Shown here: one piece after another, positions 9,965-21,559 of the stretch | Layout of the letters: every line of letters begins with the position of its first letter | Numbering within the stretch: position 1 is the first letter of the stretch | Assembly: GCF_009730915.1 (NCBI RefSeq) | Contig: NC_052489.1 | Coordinates: forward strand, 29,505,916 to 29,569,915 | DNA length: 64,000 bases | Source of the DNA: Dioscorea cayenensis subsp. rotundata | Lineage: Eukaryota > Streptophyta > Magnoliopsida > Dioscoreales > Dioscoreaceae | Direction of reading: 5' to 3' | Notes under the pieces: model-generated | Databases searched by the model: none | Told to the model about the DNA's origin: nothing | The model's input: only the letters and a program-made list of their open reading frames with translations | Position numbers and translations under genes: made by a program

Positions 9965-12900
9965 GCATCTACAACCTGAGTTGTTTAGTATAAGGATGCA
10001 CTACATGGTTGGGGGTATAGAGGGATTGGTCGGGTTTGTAGACTTTTTGTCGTGGAGATCAAATATCTAGGGCTCGGAGTTGCTAGCTATGGCCGTGGGA
10101 GTTTCAATTAGATGTTGAAGGGTGCACTGTATGGTGGCTGGATGTAGGCAGTGAAAACAGGGGTTTAAGGGAGATATGCACTGACATGGATGCACTAGCC
10201 ATGGCTATGGCAGTAGGTAGTAACAGGGAGGTTCAGGTTTGTGTAAAGCTTGCAAGAAGTGGACAATCAATTTTAGAAGAAGTGGAAGGAGGATCTAGTG
10301 AAGAAGATAGAGACTTGGAGGAGGAATTAATTAAAGGAGATGGTAAGAATAAGGATGTTGAGGAAGATGACTTTCATGATTCTGATTACAGTTTTAGTGA
10401 TGTTTCTGAGCAAGAAGTAGGGGCTACTAGCCATAAACACAGGACCATGGTGATTACTCATGGAGAACCTCCAAATCTAGCAGGTGAAGATGATGTTGAC
10501 TCAAACTATGCAGGGTAGTGAAGAGTTAAATTCAGCGTCATCAATGTATGAAGAGGAGATAATTAGTAAGAAGCCCAAATATTCAGAATTTAATGAAGAG
10601 GTTGATATGAACAATCCTCAATTTAGAATTGGAATGAAATTTAGGAGTTTTAAACAATTCAAGGATGCAGTGAAGGCTTATGGGATTAAGAACAGATATG
10701 TAATGAATTTTAGACCTAATTCCCAAAAAAGGTGCAAAGCCTTTTGCAAGAAAGGATGCCCTTTTTACCTATGGGCATCACCTATGGTCAAAGATGGCAG
10801 CACAGTGCAGATTAAGGCAGGGAAATTAGAGCATGAATGTGCACGAGATCACAGTAATAGGCATGTAAATGCAGAGTGGATAGCCAAAGCCTATCTTGAG
10901 CAATTTCGAGCAGATCCTTCATGGAAATTAGCTGGGATTGTCCAGGCTGTGAAAATTAACCAAGAAGTGGATATCAGTAGGTTGAAAGCATACAGGGCCA
11001 AGTGCCTTGCACTCAGGTAAATTTAATGCTTAAGTCTTATTTAATTTATAGTTTGCTATCTCTTATCTGTAAGTTAATTTATTTGCTTCAATTTTTTTTC
11101 CTACATTCAAACTAGGATCATAGATGGTGATGAAAAAACTCAGCTCGAAAGACTTTATGACTACAGATTGGAGCTATTGAGGACTCACCCGGGTTCATGC
11201 ATTAAATTCAGGTGTAACCAAGGTGTTTTTGAGTGCATGTATGTTTGTCTAACACCTTTGAGAGAGGGTTTCTTAGCAGGATGTAGACAAATTCTATCAC
11301 TCGGATGGATGTTTTTTTTAAAAAAGCCTATATGGGGGGGGCGCTTGTTAGTAAATGTAGGGATAGATGCAAATGATCGCATCTATCCCTGCTGTATGGG
11401 CTACATGAAGCAAAGAGAATAAGGAGAATTGGAAGTGGTTCTTGGAGCTACTGGCAGAAGACTTGAAGATCACAGATAGCTATCAATGGGCATTTATGAG
11501 TGATAGACAGAAGGTAATTTTCTTCTCATCTTTATTAGCATGAGTGGACTCTAGAATTGGTTTGCTTTACATGTTTCTATACTGCTTGATATATGTATAA
11601 TCTGTGCTTTTTTTTTATATGTTTCTATACTGCTTGATGTATTTCCTAATATGTCCTGTTAATTTCCTAATATGTCCTGACATTTTATTTCGCTTGTTTC
11701 TATAATGGAATTGGTTCTATACAACTAATATGTCATGTTAAGTTTCTATACTGCTTGATATATGTATAATAAATTTGCCATGCTTAACTAATAAGTTCTC
11801 CAAATTTGTGGTTTTTTTTTATATGTTTCTATACTGCTTGATGTATTTCCTAATATGTCCTGTTAATTTCCTAATATGTCCTGACATTTTATTTCCCTTG
11901 TTTCTATAATGGAATTGGTTCTATACAACTAATATGTCCTGTTAAGTTTCTATACTGCTTGATATATTTCATAACATATATGATTGCTTCTTTGGTTATA
12001 TACTGACATTTGCTTGCCCTTGTTTCTTTTCTTTGTTTTGAACTGTGGTGGTTGTGTGTATATTAAATTTACAAACTTAGGGTTTAATACCTGCATTAGA
12101 AGAGTTGTTTCCTCACAGTGAACATAGGTATTGTGTTAGGCATATCCACACTAATTTCAAAAAAAATTATAGAGGGAAAGCACTAAAAGATCAATTGTGG
12201 AATTGTGCCAAATCTACATACCTACCTGCCTATGAAAGAGCAATGGACATGTTGAATGTGATGTCCGCAGGTGCCCATGAGTACATGAAGAAGATAGACC
12301 CACACCACTGGAGTAGGGCCTACTTCCAAACTAGATTCAAGTGTGATATATTGCTTAATAACCTTTGTGAGTGCTTCAATAGCCACATCCTTGAAGCTAG
12401 GATAAAAGGCATTGTAACAATGAATGAGATGATCAGGACAAAGTTGATGGTTAGGATTCGAAGAGAAGGGATGCCATGAAAAAAATGCACCACGTTCAAC
12501 GCCCTAGGATACTTAAAAAAAGTCGGAAAAAAACAAGCAACTTAGTTGGTTATACAATTCAATTTGGTCCGGTGGTGATCGAGTATCAAGTGGTTGGGCC
12601 TCGATGGCCAATTTGTGATTAACAAAAAAATGAGGGTACTTGCACATGAGGAAATGGCAACCGACAGAATTCCCTGCAGTCATGCCATTTCAGTCATTTA
12701 CCACAATAAAGACAAGCCAGAAAATTTTTTAGATGATTGCTACAAAATCAGTACCTTCTTGGAGACATATAGACACACATTAAACCCCACACAAGACAGG
12801 GACTCATGGCCTAAAAGTCAACAAGGGCCCATGATTCCACCTGAGCCAATCACCAGGAGAAAGGGTAGGAAGACACTGCTCAGGAGAAGGGAAATTGGTG

Positions 12901-13637
12901 AGGATGAAAGAGGCTTTACAAATGGCAGAGTCAAGAAGACAGGGGTCACCATGAAGTGTAGTATATGTGGTGCTCCAGGCCACAATAAAAGGCACCATCA
13001 ACGACCACAGGTAATTGTTTTGTATTAAGTGTTATATTTTAAATTTGATGCTTGTGTCCTTATGGATTGACTGTTTATAATAGGGTGAACCCTCAAGTGA
13101 AGCAGGACAACATAACCCAATGGATGACATTGATCCACATATCCTGGAGGAGCATTTTGCACTGGTAGGGACAAATTTTTCTGCTTATTTTTGTATTAGT
13201 CTAGTTTCATATTTGAATTTCATTATTAACTCTTCTTGAAATTAGGTTGATGCTATGTATGGACCCAGCCAGTCAGCAGCTACAACACAGACACAACCCA
13301 GTGTAGACCCTTCTTCACAGGTAAAATTAAATTATAGCTTTTTAATATAACTATATATATATATTGGTAAATCATTGTCTGAACCTTGGGTTACTTGTTC
13401 TGTCAATGACAGGTGATCAATCCACCTCAACAGGGTTTCCCTACAACACAAACTGGTACTCAATCTGGGATGAAGATGCACAAATTGCCTGCATGGGGAG
13501 GTAAGGGTTTTGATGCTGCCACAAATATTGCCAAGACTCAATATAAAGATAAAGGCACTGATCGCAGAAGTAAAGAAGGAACTCTTACAAGAAGGAAAAA
13601 GGCATGGGTACCCCCAGGAACATCTAGTGGACATTGA
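9965..13637 (+). pseudogene. MuDR-type MULE transposase (degenerate)
   Basis: Encodes a DDE transposase with an acidic N-terminal region (10186-10518), a MuDR N-terminal domain (10520-11020, FRIGMKFRSFKQFKDAV and KKGCPFYLWAS), a MULE catalytic domain (11116-11515 then 12080-12480), a SWIM zinc finger (near 12650-12700, IPCSHAI) and a CCHC knuckle (12956-12995, CSICGAPGHNKR). The C-terminal exons end at TGA 13637. Catalytic residues seen are MSDRQKGL for the second Asp and NNLCECFN for the Glu. The first Asp motif (DGCF) is present in sequence but displaced by an extra G near 11303. Other one-base shifts lie near 10515 and around 12475-12600, and the first 220 bases (9965-10185) are shifted too. 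No longer able to give one protein. Confidence 0.85.
11609..11970 (+). repeat. Direct repeat inside a transposase intron
   Basis: A segment of about 155 bases starting TTTTTATATGTTTCTATACTG (11609 region) is repeated near 11813-11970. It has internal short repeats of CCTAATATGTCCTG and TTTCTATACTGCTTGAT. Lies in the intron between the two halves of the catalytic domain. Confidence 0.75.
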
Positions 13638-13729
13638 AATTAGTGTTCTGCAAATTTTTTTTTTTTTATCTGTAAGGGCATGTACCTTTGACTCTTGTGA
13701 CAGAAATTAAGTTCAATTACCTGTTTCAG

Positions 13730-14700
13730 TGACATCTTCAGTTAATCTAAAGTGAATTTTTTGTTTCAGTGTCTTATTTTGTAAATCTGCAGATTTGAAT
13801 TTTGTAAATCTTATTTTGTAAATCTGCAGCTTGTTGTAGTTTGCAGCGTACTGGAGTAAGTGTTTTATTTTGTAAATCTGCAGATCTGAATGTGTGTGAC
13901 TATTTACACTCAAAGCTTTTCTTGGTTTCAATATTTTTTTTTAGGATTGAATGTCTGCAGATCTGAATTTGTGTGAGAAATTGAATTCATTGCTTTTTTT
14001 GGTTTCTGTATTTTTTTTCCTGAGCTGAATACCTGCAGATCTGAATTTGTGTGAGAAATTGAATTCATTGCTTTTTTTGGTTTCTGTATTTTCTTTTCTG
14101 AGCTGAATACCTGCAGAGCTGAATTTGTGTGAGAAATTGAATTCATTGGTTTTTGGTTTCGTATTTTTCTTTTTAAAGTGAATACTGCAGATGAATTTGT
14201 GTGAGAAATTGAATTCATTGGTTTTTTTGGTTTCTGTATTTTTTTTTTCTGAGCTGAATACCTGCATATCTGAATTTGTTTGACCAATTAAGCCCAAGCC
14301 TTTTCTTGGTTTTAGTATTTTTTTCTGAACTAAATGTCTGCAGATCTGAAGTTGTGTGACAAGGTGATGCATTGTTTTTTTCAGTATTCTTTCTGAACTG
14401 ATTACCTGCAAATCTGGATTTGTGTGACCATTTAAACTTAAGCCAATACTTTTTCCTCCTAAACTGAATGTCTGCATATCTGAATTTGTGTGACAAGTTG
14501 ATGCATTGCTTTTTTTTGTTTCAGTATTATTTCTGAACTGAATACCTGCATATCTGGTTTTGTGTGACCATTAAAACTTTCTCCTGAACTAAATGTCTGC
14601 AGATCTTAATTTGTGTGACATTTAAACTCAAGCCTTTTTTTGGTTTTAGTATTCTTTTTTTCTTAACTGAATGTCTGCATATTTGAATTTGTGATCTAAG
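13730..14700 (+). repeat. Subterminal minisatellite of about 75-80 bp units
   Basis: About a dozen imperfect units share CTGCAGATCTGAATTTGTGT, then GA(G/C) with AAATTGAATTCATTG or a TTAAACTCAAGC variant, then a T-rich tract and a TGAACTGAAT core. The stretch between transposase and right TIR holds no gene. Long minus-strand frames across it are repeat artefacts. Confidence 0.8.
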
Positions 14701-15199
14701 CTTTTGACCATTTAAACTTCTTTTTAGAAGCGTGAATTGTCAACATTTGTTTTACTTGTCCACTTCAACTCGAGTGTCTCAGTACATTTTATTATTGTTT
14801 ATAGCTTATGTTCACACAAAAAGTCAAAACAAATTAAGCTAACAAATTATATCCAATGAATTTATGATCAAAAAGAAATTATCAATATTTGAATTTCTTT
14901 TGACTTACCAAAGATCTGGGAAAAACCAAAAATCCAATAAAACATACAAACTTCAATGTAATCAAGGGAAACAGTGTCCCCATTCATCAACACAACTATA
15001 ACAAAACTTCAATTTGAAAGTAAACCCTAACTGAAGCTTTTGACTGAAGCTCTTTCCTTTCCTTCACACTCGCATGATGCATCTGCCATTTACTTTCCTT
15101 CCTGCATGGACGACAGAGCTTCCATCTCCTTCCCTTCCTCTCTCTCTCAAACATTCGGTTCTTTGTGACGAAGGATGAAAGATGAAGATGAAGACGAGG

Positions 15200-15463
15200 A
15201 TGAAGGTGAAGATGATGTGGCCGGTTGCTGCTGACGGGGATCACAAAACAGACGTGGACATGCCACATCAGGATTCTGAGTCAGCACAACCCTGCTGACA
15301 GAGCCGTTCCGGCTGCCGCGTGGGTTTATGAGGGCTGGAATTGGTCGGGTGACTGACCGGTGAAAGGAAATCATAGTTGGGTGATCGTTTTTATGCGTTT
15401 TGAACTTGGGTGACCGAATTGAAAACCAAGTAAAGTTGGGTGACCTCCTGAAAATTTAACCCC
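15200..15463 (-). repeat. Right terminal inverted repeat of inner MULE
   Basis: Reverse complement of 8444-8705. The terminus AATTTTAACCCC-like end abuts the target-site duplication copy at 15464-15471. The inner side runs into a GA-rich stretch (15170-15215). Confidence 0.85.
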
Positions 15464-15715
15464 ACAAAATGGCCACACTACTCACGTGGCCCATTTTCAT
15501 CTTTCCTACTCAACACTCTAATATATTGAAGAAAAATATTATGCATTAATTCATCTTTCTTTTCTCTGCTTCATCACCGATCCTCATCTTCGCACCATCA
15601 TCGAACCCGTCACCGGTCACCCGCCCATCACCTGATCCTCATTTTTGCACCATCATCAAACCAGTCACCGGTCACCCGTCTGTCACCCCAATCCTCATCT
15701 TCGCACCATCATTGA
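15464..15715 (+). repeat. Left TIR of outer MULE, part inboard of the insertion
   Basis: Continues the outer TIR begun at 8418-8443. Matches the reverse complement of about 21560-21790, including two to three blocks of a roughly 60-base subrepeat with TCCTCATCTTCGCACCATCA and GTCACCGGTCACCCG. The first eight bases are the right copy of the inner element's target-site duplication. Confidence 0.8.
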
Positions 15716-15959
15716 ACTTTTTATTTAACCTTTCACGCAGGCCTTGCCTCTTCTTCTTCTTCGAAGAAGGAAACGATCTTCGTTTTCTTCTTTGACGATT
15801 CTAGGGTTCCTAGTCGTCATCTTGGTTTCGATTTGGATCTTGATTCTTGGATTCCTCTCATGCTGGTTCTCTTGAATCTTTGAGGTATTCTAGGGTTTTC
15901 ATTTTGAGGTAACATGCTGCTGCTTCTACTCGGGTGTTCATTGATGAAGGAGTGGAGCA

Positions 15960-16074
15960 ATGACGAAGGAGAGGCGCGGGAGAACCCATTGCTATTTGAA
16001 CGTATGTGATTTAACACCGATTAATAACTACCTTTATTGGTCTGGCCTCGACATCTTCCACTCTGGGATCGAAG
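15960..16074 (+). pseudogene. Captured fragment of a deSI-like (PPPDE) peptidase gene, first exon
   Basis: Frame from ATG 15960 reads MTKERRGRTHCYLNV, then DLTPINNYLYW and GLDIFHSGIE, up to a GT splice donor (GAAG/GTGAAC) at 16074. DLTPIN..YW.GL.IFHSGIE is the hallmark start of plant PPPDE/deSI proteins, with the catalytic His in FHSG. The sequence upstream (15780-15959) resembles a 5' leader with CTAGGGTT motifs. No second exon was found. It lies between the outer MULE's left TIR and its transposase, so it looks like a transposon-captured piece. Confidence 0.75.
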
Positions 16075-16903
16075 GTGAACTTTTTTGGCTTCTATTAAAT
16101 ATATTTATTTTTCTTTGATTTTTTATTGTGAGATCTGAACTGAATTTTAGGCTAGTGTTGCTTGTTTCTTTGCATCTTGATACTTTTCTTTGTGCGATTT
16201 TATTTGAGATGTTGAAATTGTTTGGATTCTTGATGGTATTTGCTTTGTGTGAAGTTGTTGTGAAGGACTTTTAGGTTTATTTGAGATTAATCTCTGGCTT
16301 TGCAGATATCAAGTCATTCTCATGTATCTGTAGTTTCTTTTATAGGTTGGAATGCAAGAGAAAACAATTTGTATGTATGGAACTGTTGCTAGGGCTTTTG
16401 TACTTGTTAAAGCATGGTAGACAACATTTTTCTAAGGATTAAGATTTTATTCTGGCACTGGGCGCCTAATCTTTAAACCTTTGATATATGCATGAGTACA
16501 AATAAAATGAAAGAAAGAGCAATCATTTCTCACTATAGAAAACAATTCCTTGCAGCCTGAATTGTGATATGCTTTCTTTGAGGAAAAAGATACAATTTAA
16601 TGTGGTTTTATATATTTTTTTGTGGAGCAATCACAATAGTATCACCTAATATTCTGCTTATATAAAATGTATTATTTTGCTTCTTATTTTTTCATCAATT
16701 CAGGTTATGTTGAGCCCTTACCAGTTGATTTTGAGTAGCTTGACAAATTCTACCAATTGATTGCAACAACTAAGTTAACTGTATATATTCAATATTTTAC
16801 CTTAGAAGGACTTTTACCAACTCTATTATACATTCACAATTTCTTTTATCGAACCATACAAAATTTCATGTTTGTGTGTATCTTCTTGAGTTTATTCAAT
16901 CAG

Positions 16904-17302
16904 GCACTATCTAAGCGAATCCATTACTGCAAATTTGTCACAGAGGCGAAATTCCGTGAAAATCCTTCAGCCTATGAAACTGCCATCAAATCTCAAGTAT
17001 CATCCCAAACTTATACATTTCATCAGTTATTTCTGCAAATCTCTACTAATAATCTGAACTTTACTTTTCGAAAATTGCTTTATATAGGATCTTGGCTTGC
17101 TTATGAAGATGTAAACATATGAATAAGTGGTAAACCACAATCAAAACAGCGGGTAGAAACCAAGGCTAAAGTCTTCAGCCAGGAAGTCGTGATGACTTAG
17201 AACGGGAACTGCGTGCCACCGATTTACAAAATCGAACTTGACATCATTGTCGAGCTCTACGGTGTCTGGATAATGCCATTAACCAAGCAAGTTCAAGTAC
17301 AG
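16904..17302 (+). pseudogene. Captured fragment of chorismate mutase, two exons with intron
   Basis: After an AG acceptor, 16904-16999 reads ALSKRIHYCKFVTEAKF then RENPSAYETAIKSQ, followed by a GT donor. From about 17137 comes KQRVETKAKVFSQEV, then (after a stop) PPIYKIELDIIVELYG and WIMPLTKQVQVQ. These match the C-terminal half of plant chorismate mutases (LSKRIHYGKFVAEAKF, YKI...VVELY..W.MPLTKEVQVEYLLRRLD). The intron is kept, so the piece was copied from genomic DNA rather than mRNA. In-frame stops show it is not functional. Confidence 0.8.
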
Positions 17303-17742
17303 TAACTACTGAGGAGGTTTGGACTGAGAAAATCACAGCCTGCTAGCACACACATGCCTGTAAAAGCATAAAACTGAAGTTGGTTGTTAAAATGCTTGTA
17401 GCAGAAACATTGAGATTAGAAAGAGAATTGAACTCTGCATTGAAGGATGAGAGATGCAAAATTTGAGAACATGACTCATAGAATATAAATATGCTTGAAA
17501 CTATGAAGAAAAGTGTTTTTCATTTCATATAAACATTGTCTTCCACATAAGGCAATATTTTTAAATTGATAATCAGAATACTTGCAAGTATGTAATAGAG
17601 AAGACTTATTTTATTAATTTATGAACACTAGTAAGCAACAACATAGGCTTACACATCATTATAAAAAACAAAGTATGCCACCTGTAAACAATTTTTTATC
17701 AAAATTCTTGAAGGAAAATTCATTAGAAACAAAATTGAAGGA

Positions 17743-17853
17743 AAGATCACTGTCTTCTGTTATCACAACATCAACACCAACTTCATCAGCATCAAGAGTA
17801 GACAGATAAGCTAACTGAGCATCAGCTTCATAACGAGTAACAACAAACTCAAC
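17743..17853 (-). pseudogene. Captured fragment of EXO1 (XPG-I nuclease region)
   Basis: The minus strand reads VEFVVTRYEADAQLAYLS, then TLDADEVGVDVVITEDSDL. This is the XPG-I motif of plant exonuclease 1 (usual form VEF.VAPYEADAQLAYL..LD.D..G..AVITEDSDL). Ala-Pro before Tyr is replaced by Thr-Arg. Sequence on either side does not continue the EXO1 protein. The metal-binding EADAQ and EDSD residues are kept, but the piece is only about 37 codons. Third host-gene fragment in this element. Confidence 0.75.
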
Positions 17854-17874
17854 ATTAGAAGGCATATTACCACC

Positions 17875-18260
17875 ATCGAAACATAAATATGCACAATTCA
17901 AAACATCAACAACACACTTTAAATTAGCAACTGCACACTTCAAAACATAAATAAGCACAATTTAAAACATCAACTGCACATTTTAAATCAGCAATTGCAC
18001 ACTTCAAAACATCATATGCACATTTTAACTAAGGCATACAAAACCATACAACACAAAGATGTATGATAACATTATCAGCACACTTTAAGTTAACAAAACA
18101 TACAACTACATAAAACTCATCCATTAAGGTTGACAAAACCATACAACACCTACAAAAAGTCATCCATTAAGTTTGACAAAACCATACAACACCTACATAG
18201 AACTCATCCATTAAGGTTGACAAAACATTGAATTCATCCATTAAATATAGAACACATTGT
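17875..18260. repeat. AC-rich minisatellite blocks in outer MULE
   Basis: From 17890 to 18030, units of about 40 bases carry CAATTCAAAACATCAAC or CACTTCAAAACAT. From 18060 to 18260, units carry CATCCATTAAGGTTGACAAA then ACCATACAACACCTAC. Both lie downstream of the minus-strand transposase. Confidence 0.7.
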
Positions 18261-18445
18261 TGAGCTCTGGTCACATTGGGTCTGTATTCCTCTATTAATA
18301 AATTCATAACAATTAAACAATAAACATGATTAAGAAAATTTATGTTATAGTTAAATAAATCAAGAAAAGAATAATTGGAATACCATAAAGAAGACATTGG
18401 ATTCTTGTGTGAATGACTGAATGTCCCGGATTTAGCGAAATGAAG

Positions 18446-20963
18446 CTATCGAAAGTTGAAACAGAGTTTGAATTTACCTAAACGAGAAAAGTATACTCTA
18501 ATATGTTTAAAAAAATATATATAAAACATAATACCAAATATAAATTTCAAATATGTAGTGGTAACCGTGCTTTCTTGTGTATAAATTTCGGCTTGTTTGT
18601 CATGTTGAGTTTGAGTTTTTTTCCTTTGATTGAGCCTTCTAAAAGAATTAATAGTAATGTTAAGGAAAATAATAATTGTGATATTAATTTTTTTTTTATA
18701 AAATATAACTACCTTTTTCTTATTTCTAATGATCATTTCTTCTATTTTAGACTTCTTCCTCTTTGATGGTGGTAGGCCTTTGCTCCGTACTTTTAGAGGA
18801 CTTTGAGATTTTACACTTGAACTTGTGCTTCGGCTTTGCTCACTATCTTCTTCTAAAAACATTGGATGTAGAACTTCATTAGAATGACTCCCATAATAAT
18901 ATGCATTGTCCATCAACTTTTCTATTGCTTCATCCACGTATTTCATCATAAAATTATATCTCTCCACAAAGGCGACCCCAATTTCAACAGCTTTAGAAAA
19001 ATGAGAACATAATTTATTGTATCGCACATTTTCCTCACTAGTTTGTGGGGCATCATAGCAATTCACCACACATGTATGCCTTCGTTTTATATCCATTCTC
19101 CACCGGGGTAAGGTATATCAGTATGGGATTTTTTTTCACATTCTTCTCAATCAAAACCTTGCAAATGTGTCTGCAAAGATTCCTCTAAACTCAAATAAAT
19201 TACATGAGCATTTAATATCAAGTTCGGCTTCATTGTGATGCATATTGAATACCACTTGCCTTCTGACTTTAATTTCTTCTTTTCCCCTGAAAATGTTTGT
19301 CACTTAGAATGTACATATTTGCCCATTTAATCTGATAAGTGTAAGATTACAATACAACATTCCCCACAACTCATCTTGAAACAACTTAAAGATTTCATTT
19401 GTATAGGCTTCTTGTAGTTGCTTCTCAAAATAACAATCAGTTAGCATTAGAAAAGTTGAGTTAAAAGATCCCAAATCATCCTTCCTTTCCTTTTCAATCT
19501 TACTTTTCAACACGTTATCATATTGCTCCACAAATTATTTCAATGATGTTGTTGGACCAACACCCATAAAAAAAAACATTAATGCTTTCACTTCTTTGAG
19601 TTGTGGACATCCCCACCCAAAAAATATCTCTCACATATAGGGGAGCCCATCGATGCCGAATTTTATACAAAGAATTCATACATTCATTTTTTTCAACATT
19701 ATAGTCCTTTACCATCATCAACCAAATGTCTTCAAATCCTTAAATATCAACTGCTTCGTAAATGATACTTTTCAAAATTTTCTTTATTTCTTTATATTCA
19801 GTCAGTCCACCAAGCTTCTCAGGAACCTTCTTCATAATGTTAAAAAGACAGAGACAATGATGAGAATTTGGAAAGACCACTTTAATAGCTCCTTGGATGG
19901 CCATGCATTGATATGTAATGATGGCTTTGGGGGCTTTACCCGACATGCATTCTAGCCAAGTTTTGAACAACCATATGTAAGTTTCAATATCTTTATTTGA
20001 TAATAAACCGTATCCAAACAAGATCGTTTGCCCGTGGTGATTTACACCAACAAATGGAGCAAAAGGCATATCATACTTATTCGTTAAGTATGTTGTGTCA
20101 AAGGAGATAACATCGCCGAAGGCTTCATAAGCCGCTCTGGACCTTGCATTTGCCCAAAAAACGTTTCTTAAACGGCCTCCCTCATCCATATCAATGAGAT
20201 GAAAAAAATTAGAATTTCTCTGGTGCATGCGCAAGAAATAATTTGCATTGCCTCAGCATCCCCAACTCCTAGTTTGAACTGCCTTGCTTTTACAATGTAG
20301 TTCTGACAATCGTTCTCGGTGTATGTAAGATTTTCATATCCCCCACATTCAACAACTAAAGAATGAAAATTTTTGCTTAAAGTTATGCCTACTGGATCAT
20401 TTACTTCAAGCCTTATTTAACATTTTGCATCTAATTTTTTATTGCACTTTTGGAAATGAGATTTATGTGGACTCAATGCATGATTATGCTCCAAAATAGC
20501 ACTAGAAATAGTAAAGCATCCATCATTGCCAACAATCACGTTAATCTTGGCTTGACAATTTGTTTTGGTGGATAACCTTATATTGAAAGAATTTTTTTGT
20601 TGTTGATATCCTTTTCTCACTTTTTACACATGCAAGTGTGTAATATTTCAATTTTCCATCATCACCCAACCTTGTACGATTTTTTGTAATACCAAACCGT
20701 TCATGCCGAGCATACTTAATATAGAAATTGTAAACTTCTTCTTTAGAATTAAGCACCATACCGGCTGTTGACACAATCTTCTTAGGCAATGAATCCTCTG
20801 GGTGTGTTAATTGATCTTTCTCTTTGTTCAATATTTTTGCACCAAAAGATCCAGCCATGGTCTCGTTCATGGCCAGTTCAGAATAACCAACTTCTAAATC
20901 TTCCATATTTTCCTTGTTGGAATCTATAATGATAGATAAATACAAGTGAACAAGTGAGTGCAA
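18446..20963 (-). pseudogene. FAR1/FHY3-type MULE transposase (degenerate)
   Basis: Domains on the minus strand from 20963 down: FAR1 DNA-binding domain (AGMVLNSKEEVYNFYIKYAR, TRLGDDGKLKYYTLAC, then ILEHNHALSP), MULE catalytic domain (19740-20234; SFDTTYLTNKYDMPFAPFVG, GKAPKAIITYQCMAIQG), YVRDIFWVGMSTTQRSES (near 19600), and a SWIM-type finger (CSCNLFEFRG near 19190). The C-terminal region (18640-19096) ends in a Lys-rich tract. Frames change several times (near 20417-20640, 19740, 19530, 19150). In the catalytic core the second Asp, normally ITDQ, is Tyr (ITYQ). It is therefore dead both by frame and by active site. It could be called a FAR1-related host gene, but flanking TIRs argue for a transposon. 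Confidence 0.85.
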
Positions 20964-21318
20964 ACAAAACTTTCACACACAAAATTCAGCAATGGCTATA
21001 ATCATTGAGGGAAAACATTACAATTAAGTGTCTGCTTAAAAAACAAAAAATAAAGTTCTAATGAAATGAAAATCATAGTGAAGCATATCAAATATATTTG
21101 GAACAGGGAATAAGACTATTTCATTAAATCAAATTTTTTTAACAGAAACCATTAAATACTAAAAGAAGTTAGAATTAAACACATAATCAAACATTCAGGA
21201 GCTCAACCAATGGTCGCTTTAAATTCACAGTTGAAGCCATCAAAAGAAATCTTACCAAAAAGAAGGGATTCAACTCATGTGAGCATTAAAACATTCCAAA
21301 TTAAAAAAAAAAAAGAAA

Positions 21319-21358
<40 letters not shown>

Positions 21359-21559
21359 AAAGGCCTCCTTTTTTTTTTTGTTTCTTCCTTTTTGTTCTTC
21401 TGATGAACAAACTCAAACTAAAAAATCAAGCAAATAGAAGAAAGAAAGAAAAACTCAAGAAACCAAATTTTAAACATCATTCACACAAATCAGATTTCAA
21501 ACCTCAAAAACCAAACAAAACACAAATCCAACACGATCGGCTACGAAGATGAAGGCGGT
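20964..21559. other. Noncoding upstream region of the FAR1-type transposase, with (GT)n
   Basis: Leader-side sequence of the minus-strand transposase. Contains a (GT)n microsatellite at about 21325-21356 and an A-rich stretch. No gene is seen. Confidence 0.55.

Larger units (their letters stand above)
8444..15463 (+). mobile_element. Inner MuDR-like MULE inserted in the TIR of the outer MULE
   Basis: A 7.02-kb element bounded by inverted repeats of about 262 bases (8444-8705 and about 15200-15463). The ends read GGGGTTAAATTTTCAGGAGG and its reverse complement, and the element is flanked by an 8-bp duplication ACAAAATG. It encodes a multi-exon MuDR-type transposase on the plus strand (9965-13637), now degenerate. 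Two blocks of minisatellite (9085-9480 and 13730-14700) lie between the transposase and the ends. Removing it and one duplication copy rejoins the outer element's inverted repeat exactly, so it is the younger of the two. Confidence 0.9.

Noticed and set aside
13928-14496. Long repetitive minus-strand frames of Lys/Asn/Ser-rich protein
   Set aside because: They come from the MULE minisatellite; units shift frame and there is no conserved start.
13730-14700. Array of repeats considered as a CRISPR-like array
   Set aside because: Units are contiguous degenerate tandem repeats in a plant transposon, without unique spacers.
18446-20963. Host FAR1-related transcription factor gene
   Set aside because: Multiple frame breaks and flanking MULE-type TIRs make a transposon-borne transposase more likely.
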